From Membranipora membranacea (Eukaryota > Bryozoa > Gymnolaemata > Cheilostomatida > Membraniporidae): a stretch of 64,000 bases of DNA. The notes beneath the pieces are model-generated. The model did not search any database. It saw nothing but the letters and a program-made list of their open reading frames with translations, and had not been told where the DNA came from. The DNA is taken from positions 8,757,501-8,821,500 of the forward strand of contig OU612074.1 in assembly GCA_914767715.1 (NCBI GenBank), read 5' to 3'. Positions within the stretch are counted from its first letter, which is position 1. Every line of letters begins with the position of its first letter. Of this stretch, positions 58,239 through 64,000 are shown one piece after another. A program made the position numbers and the translations under genes.

Positions 58239-60009
58239 CCTGTAGCAGAGAAATTACAAGAGTGTTATGCAAAGATTATGAAAGGATACTTAAAAAACCA
58301 GGTGCTGAAAAATTGCCACCCCATTTAAATAGGATAAGATAGGCTTTATTTTATCCTCCATATATCAGAATGTTTGATGCCCTGGAGTGAAAATAATTGG
58401 AAAAAAAATTTTACAATATGAAAATGAATTGAGAAGTAAAATTAGACTGGAGCTCTACATGAATATGAGGCTATAAAACATTATCCCATAAAGCGAATGT
58501 ATTACCATTTGTTGCACACTCGCAAGTTTCCCTTGATGGCTTGCACCTTGAATTCATACATTAGAATGCATTGTATGCTAAAAAAAAAAGGTTCTATGGA
58601 CTTGAAAAAAATGGTATGTCTACTTACTCCATTTTGCAGTCCTTGGTCTTACAATGCAAATATCAGAAACTGGATATATCTCTCTCCTGTTCCTCTTCTA
58701 ACAGATGGACCCGAGTACAGCAGCTTTCAGACACAATGCTCAATGATGTTAATGAAGCTGTGTGTCAAAGGTTACCGTTTAAAAATTGGGTTATGATTGT
58801 AACTCACAGCTATGGGAAGCAATAATTGGGTCACATTGGGACAACGGCCTCTGAAGTGGCATAATCTAGATGGTACTATTGGTTGATTTATGACTGTTTG
58901 AAGAAGATTGTTTTTATGGGATCTTGTACCCATATTTTGCGCCCTCTCTGAAGGATATGATCCTGTTGGAGCGCAATTTTATCATTTTATTATCTCCTTA
59001 ATTTTCTTTCATCGTGGGAAAAAATAATTTGCAAAGTAAAGTATTTACATGTTATGTCAGATTATAAGATATATATTAGTTTGCAAGAATAGTCCAGGCA
59101 TGTTTTTTTGTTTTTGAGGAGTATTTGTCGCCTTTTCGACCTGGACCAGCAAAAATTAATTTCTAGCTAAAATTCTCTCAATTGCATATTTTCATATGAA
59201 CTTTTATCTTAGCGAGCTAAAAATATTGCATGTTCAGAATTATTTGACCCTAACTCGCTAAACTAAACTTGGGCTAATATTTTTTCTAACTGGGTAAAGT
59301 ACTTGGAATATGGAATATTAACAACTACGCATACTTTAGATTAGTTTAGTTTCATTTCTTACAAAAGAGAGGGCTCTGGAAGCACAACCTCAAAAAGGAC
59401 ATGTTATATATTAGCACAAAAGAAACATAGCCAATTCAAAATCTGTTTGGCGGAAACAATCCTCCGTTTAATGTTCATGGGATGTTTAGCTGTACTATTA
59501 AGCTTATATATTTGTGGTTTACAAGAGCTCTAATGAACAAAGCATATCTAGTCATCAAAGAGCAATAAATGACAGCCAGGTGTGTCTGAGGGGTTGCTTG
59601 CTCCCCTCCACTGATACGCAGCAGACAAACTGGATCAAACTTGATTCGGTGCTACAATGTAGGGTGAACCAATAATCTCCCTCATTGGGTGAACAAGGGT
59701 GAAAATCAAATGGCATTATTACAAAACACAAGGGCCGCTTTTTCTCCAACTCCGATGAGGTCAAGTGTACTTAAAACAGCTTCTTGAATTTGATAAGGGT
59801 AACTGTTATCAGATTTAGAGGAGCCTGAATATGAAGTAGGCCTTCAGGCTCTTCTTTACTTGATAACGGCTACTCTTATCAAATTCAATAAGCTATTATA
59901 AGTGTACCTGTCACCGAAGTTTGACAGTCTGAAAAATTTTCTTTTGCTGTTCTTGTTCGGTTAGTGACCAGTGTCACCAGGTACACAGGAGGAGGAGCAG
60001 CTGTCAAAG
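58239..60009. promoter_or_regulatory. 1.8-kb divergent promoter region between two ABCG genes
   Basis: The two head-to-head ABCG starts (58238 on minus, 60010 on plus) bound this stretch, so both promoters must be here, or further out if either gene has a 5' UTR exon. No clear TATA box was identified. A hairpin MITE with 8-bp target duplication (59771-59899) inserted only about 110 bases from the right ATG, and a CAAACTGGATCAAACTTGAT repeat piece is at 59626-59645. The ORFs in it (58497-58825) show no recognisable motif. Confidence 0.5.
59771..59899. repeat. hairpin MITE with 8-bp TSD near the ABCG start
   Basis: AGCTTCTTGAATTTGATAA at the left pairs with TTATCAAATTCAATAAGCT at the right; inner GAGCCTGAA pairs with TTCAGGCTC. 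The direct repeat AAGTGTAC (59763-59770 and 59900-59907) fits an 8-bp target duplication, as made by hAT elements. It is about 110 bases upstream of the right ABCG ATG. Confidence 0.75.
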
Positions 60010-63000
60010 ATGGAGTAAGTACATGACTCAGGGGGGCTTATATCCGTATAGGTGGGGTGTCATTTTGAGGAGGTACTTGCTTCAAACTATAACTGAGTTT
60101 GAGTATAAGATAGCATAATTTTTTGTTCGTTCAAAACTCTAAGCTGGTCTAATTTTGTTCTCTATGTTACAGAGACCACGCAATAGCACCAGGTGAATTT
60201 CAGCAGCCTAAGAAAATGTCTAGAAGGTAAGTTTTTATCACAACAACCTATCTGTCTCTTTAATGTGACTCAAAATCAACCAACAAATAAATCAATTATA
60301 ATTGACAAAATATCAAAGTTCATGGAACTCCAATCAAAACTTTTTTTTAAATGCTTTGAGAAGGGTATAAAAATAGTCCAGATAATGGGTAGCAGGGTCA
60401 TTATTTTTTTCAGTTTTGGTTAAAAAAGATGTTGTTTAAAATTGCAAGGTTCAGTCACTCACCATATTCCGGAGAATCGGTATAGTAATTGCCTTAAGGG
60501 CAATGCCGCAATGTCTGCGCTATTTAGCTCTCAGTATGTAGGCAGGTGGGAGCTTACCAGGGTACCCAATAAGTCCCAGTAGTCAGTGGACTGTAGTGGT
60601 ATTTGAACCCACGACCTTCAACACTTGCACGCTTAAGATCGGCGCTCTTAACAACTGAGCCACCTCCTACTATTTGATCAATTTTTTGGGTGCGGCACAT
60701 ATTTTTCAGGCTGACCACACAAGGATCTGCTCACAGTAAGGGTTATGAACTTACATTCAAGAACATCAGCATCAAGATCAACCACAAAAACATACTAAAG
60801 GGTATAAATGGACTCGCTCATCCAGGAGAAATGCTTGCTATTATGGGGCCATCAGGTAAGTCCCAATATGTTAGCATGTATATTTTGTAGCAGATCTCAC
60901 GCTAACTTTTGATTTACCGAGATTTATGAACCCTTCAGAAAAATGAATGTTTACCTGCCATCTTTGCTCTCACCCCAGGTCATACTCATGCATCATAACT
61001 TATTTGAATTCAGCCGCCATCTTGGACGTGAAGGCAGACAAAACTTGATCGAAACAATCAACGTGTATCCTGCCATCAGCTGGGTATTGTGACCGAAGCC
61101 AATTTTCTTCTTTTCTTTTCGTTATTTGTAATAGCCATAACTGTAGGCGCTGACCATAAAATGGACATAGCCACATTTCTGAATCAAACAATATGAAAAT
61201 AAGTCTCAAAGATAGATTTAAAATTTTTGAATTCCTGATAAATGCAGCTTATTTTCTAGAATTAGATAACTATTTTTAGTCAAAAAATTAGTTTCAATAA
61301 CATATTTCGAATTGAAAAAAAAAGATCTTTAATGTGTCAACTACTAGTTCAAAGTTATTTATTTTCTTAGGAGCCGGAAAAAGTACGCTATTAAATGCAA
61401 TAGCAGGTAGGAAAGCTCTATCCGGAGGAGAAGTGAAACTAGACGGCCATTCACTCACAAAACAGCTGAGGAGGAAGATATCTTATGTACTTCAGCATGA
61501 TATCTTCTTACAGGATCTCACCTTCTGGGATACACTTTGGGTACATGAGCTTTGAATTTTGGTACTGAAACTATCGGAGAGAATATTGGACTTGAATCTT
61601 TTAATATTTAAATTTGGCTGATTTGGATCTGGACAAACCTCTCAGATAAAACAATTCTATTTTATCGTTTTGGTGATCTAGATAGTTTTCTCCTAAATGC
61701 ATCCAACATGACTGCAAATTCCATAGGCTCAAAAAGTTCTAGCAATAAATAGTGAGAAGCTGTTAAATGTTACTGAGTAGACGATGTAGACTCAATGGCG
61801 ACTCTATTTTGATAATATTATAATCATTTGCAAAAATTATTTAAAAGTTATTACAAATGATCGAACTAAAATTAAATTTTTACACCTAGCTTATTTTTGT
61901 TTATTTCAGTATACAGCACTGCTTAGACTTCCTGGCTCGATGCCAGCAAAAGAGAAAAAGAGGAGAGTCAATGAGATTATCGATGACCTTGACATGAGAA
62001 AATGTGTCAAAACTAGTGAGTGTGTTTTTTTTAAATTTTTTATTTCTCAAATACGATATTTACAGTGTATTTTAGGATATTTTAAAATGTTGTAAAATCA
62101 TTATGAACTGTTATAAAACTTGGGGTCTGTTCAAAACAGAATATAATAGCAAGTTCTGTAGTTCACTTGATTCACATGTTTAATTTTTGTTTTCATGCTA
62201 TAGAATGAATTATAATGTGGCTAACATAAAATAATACCTGCAATTTTTTAAAATTCAAGTTATTGGCGGAGCAACCAAGAGAGGCTTATCTGGTGGAGAG
62301 AAAAAAAGAGCTAACATAGCCTGTGAACTTCTCACTAACCCCGCCCTCATGCTTCTAGATGTGAGTACTGCTTCTAAATAGTAGGCCCAATACATTTCTC
62401 AGACAATACCCTTCTCATCCTCGAACAGATCATGGAACTCAGCCTAAAACTAAAATGAAAGACCTAAATCACCATGGAACTTACACAAAAGTTCTCGAAC
62501 TCTTGAATGCAATACATTGTAGAACATTACTTGTATTTTATCATGTTATACTCTTATATCTTTTAGTGTACATGGTTTCACTATTGTTTAGTAAGAATAA
62601 TTATGGTCAAAATAATTTCGAAATGTCCTAAAACTATGTAATGTTTTAGGAACCAACATCAGGATTGGACTCTGCTACAGCTTTCTCACTTATGACCACC
62701 ATGAAGGGATTTGCTAAGAAATCTGGTAAAACAGTCGTGTCCACAATCCACCAGCCATCAAGTCAGATATTCGCCATGTTTGATAAACTTTTACTGCTCT
62801 GTGACGGGGAGGTAAGATATCTGGCCTAAATTTTGATGAGTTAATCCACCTGGTATTTTATATAAAAAACTACAGAAGATTTGTGCCAAGTAATTCATCA
62901 TTTAGTTGATTATTGACTTCCGGGGTATCTATTGCAATAGCCAAACGACAATATGTTATGTCAGATCTCGTTGTTGAAAACAAATTCACATCGTTCACTG

Positions 63001-64000
63001 CCTTTCTGTTGGTGACACTAACACATATACTTTTATAAAGGTTCTGACTTGTAAGACACCATATGTTGAGGTTATATTACATTGATTATAATACCCGAGT
63101 ATACCTGTGATGGTATCGTTCTATTTTAAATCTTGTAATGGCAACCAAAGCGCACCGATTCTTTTCTATATATTGGTTATAACTTTCAGCCTTGCCATTT
63201 GTAACTCTATAGGTGGCCTACTATGGAGATATAGCTGGATGCGCTGAATATTTTGCTGAGATAGATTTACCCTGCCCTCCCAACTATAACCTAGCTGATC
63301 ATATCTGTGAGTACAATGTCAATCATGTTGTCCTGGTTACTTATGATTGTGTATTATATCTCTGATAGAATTGAAGATATTGTTTCCAATGCTTTTCGCA
63401 ACAGCATTTTCCTGTTTTTATTTTTCTCGTTCAGTTTTAAAGATAAGGAGAACAACTATTGGTGCGCTTCACACAATTATAACCGAGGTAACAATCAACG
63501 GCACTGTAACATATTGTTGGGCAGATTTGCCATATAATATTTGATGTTGATGGATCTGGTGCAGAATAGACAGCATCTACCTAGCCTAGGGGAATTGAGT
63601 ATAGCAAGACCAATGGTTTTCCATTTCCAGGTTATATTTAAAGCGTATAGCTAAAATTTAACCATCACCTTTGAATAACGTAAACTTCTACCTAAGATAG
63701 CCAAAATTCAGGGCTAGCTCACATTAAGTCACCTTAAAACTAGCCAAACTAAACTCTATTTAGCATATTTTACTTATCTAGGGTACTATTGTTTTAAAAA
63801 AAATTGTTTTCTGGCACTGAGCGCAAAACATTTCAAATGAGATGACTTTGGATGCCAATAAAAAGTATATATATTGTAGGTCCTGGAAATCGCCTGCTAT
63901 CCCAAAAAAATAATATTTTACTTTGAACGATTTTAGTGGATGTTGTGAAAGACTCTGACCCAGAAGTGAAGAAGAGGATAACTGAGAGAGCAAAGTTGAT
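60010..64000 (+). CDS. ABCG: second ABCG half-transporter, cut by the window end
   Basis: The same kind of protein as the left ABCG gene. Exons: 60010-60014, 60173-60226, 60710-60855, 61371-61540, 61910-62015, 62260-62360, 62650-62811, 63213-63306, 63937-64000 (continues). It starts [20 protein letters not shown] (ATG in a good context, CAAAGATGG). Seen: Walker A GPSGAGKST across the exon 3/4 join, signature LSGGE, Walker B MLLDEP, H-loop STIHQPSS. Exon lengths 146, 170, 106, 101, 162 and 94 equal those of the left gene, and 5+54 equals its 59-nt first exon, so one gene gained or lost an intron. The visible part is the ATP-binding domain only; the membrane part lies beyond the window. Differences from the left gene include [10 protein letters not shown] for [10 protein letters not shown]. 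Confidence 0.93.
60480..60671 (-). mobile_element. tRNA-derived SINE, best copy
   Basis: On the minus strand the head reads like a tRNA gene: box A TGGCTCAGTTGTTAAGAGCG (60662-60643), then GGTCGTGGGTTCAAATACC with a box B-like GGTTCAAATAC. A body follows (CACTACAGTCCACTGACTAC). A folded tRNA cannot be formed cleanly, and two relatives (46435-46560, 50300-50465) share the body, so it is a SINE. It ends about 40 bases before the acceptor of ABCG exon 3. Confidence 0.75.

Noticed and set aside
60641-60671. A working tRNA gene at 60.6 kb
   Set aside because: Box A and B are present, but a clean cloverleaf cannot be made and related copies share non-tRNA body sequence; called a SINE.

Overview
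The window is eukaryotic and animal. Seven multi-exon protein genes can be built by hand from GT..AG splice sites, and in each the exon phases sum to an open frame (three starts or joins stay open, as noted). Short exons lie in AT-rich introns full of small palindromic elements, tRNA-like SINEs and a dead retroposon. Genes for a sperm-tail (SHIPPO-type) protein and a probable axonemal protein point to an animal with flagellated sperm. I read it as an invertebrate metazoan, perhaps marine, but cannot place it in a phylum.

Layout. 1-1972: nothing coding seen. 1973-6773 (-): a 7-exon gene for an unrecognised, mostly disordered 587-residue protein. 6774-12352: gene-free, repeat-rich. 12353-22708 (-): an 8-exon betaine-homocysteine methyltransferase-like gene whose second exon exists in two tandem versions that cannot both be used. 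22709-27675: gene-poor, one orphan exon-like fragment. 27676-30594 (-): a sperm-tail PG-rich (ODF3/CIMAP1-like) protein with a possible alternative first exon at 33370-33421. 33763-33858 (+): a weak candidate first exon. 35190-39176 (-): a probable cilia or sperm microtubule protein. 40868-46990 (-): a CD225/dispanin membrane protein with a long disordered N-terminal part; its last intron holds a dead non-LTR reverse transcriptase and a 12-bp minisatellite. 47903-58238 (-): a complete ABCG half-transporter. 60010-64000 (+): a second ABCG half-transporter, head-to-head with the first and running off the right end.

The two ABCG genes are a divergent duplicate pair. Exon lengths and phases match one for one (146, 170, 106, 101, 162 and 94 nt), and the first 59 coding nt is one exon in the left gene and two (5+54) in the right one. 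About 1.8 kb lies between the two ATGs.

Non-coding structure is unusually rich: several MITE-like hairpin families, some with 8-bp target duplications; a tRNA-derived SINE family; and nine dispersed copies of a 12-base motif (TCCCANAATGCA) that resembles the ZNF143/Staf site. The most interesting biology is the mutually exclusive exon pair in the methyltransferase gene, the head-to-head ABCG pair and the dispersed TCCCANAATGCA motif. All exon models are hand-made and lack transcript support.
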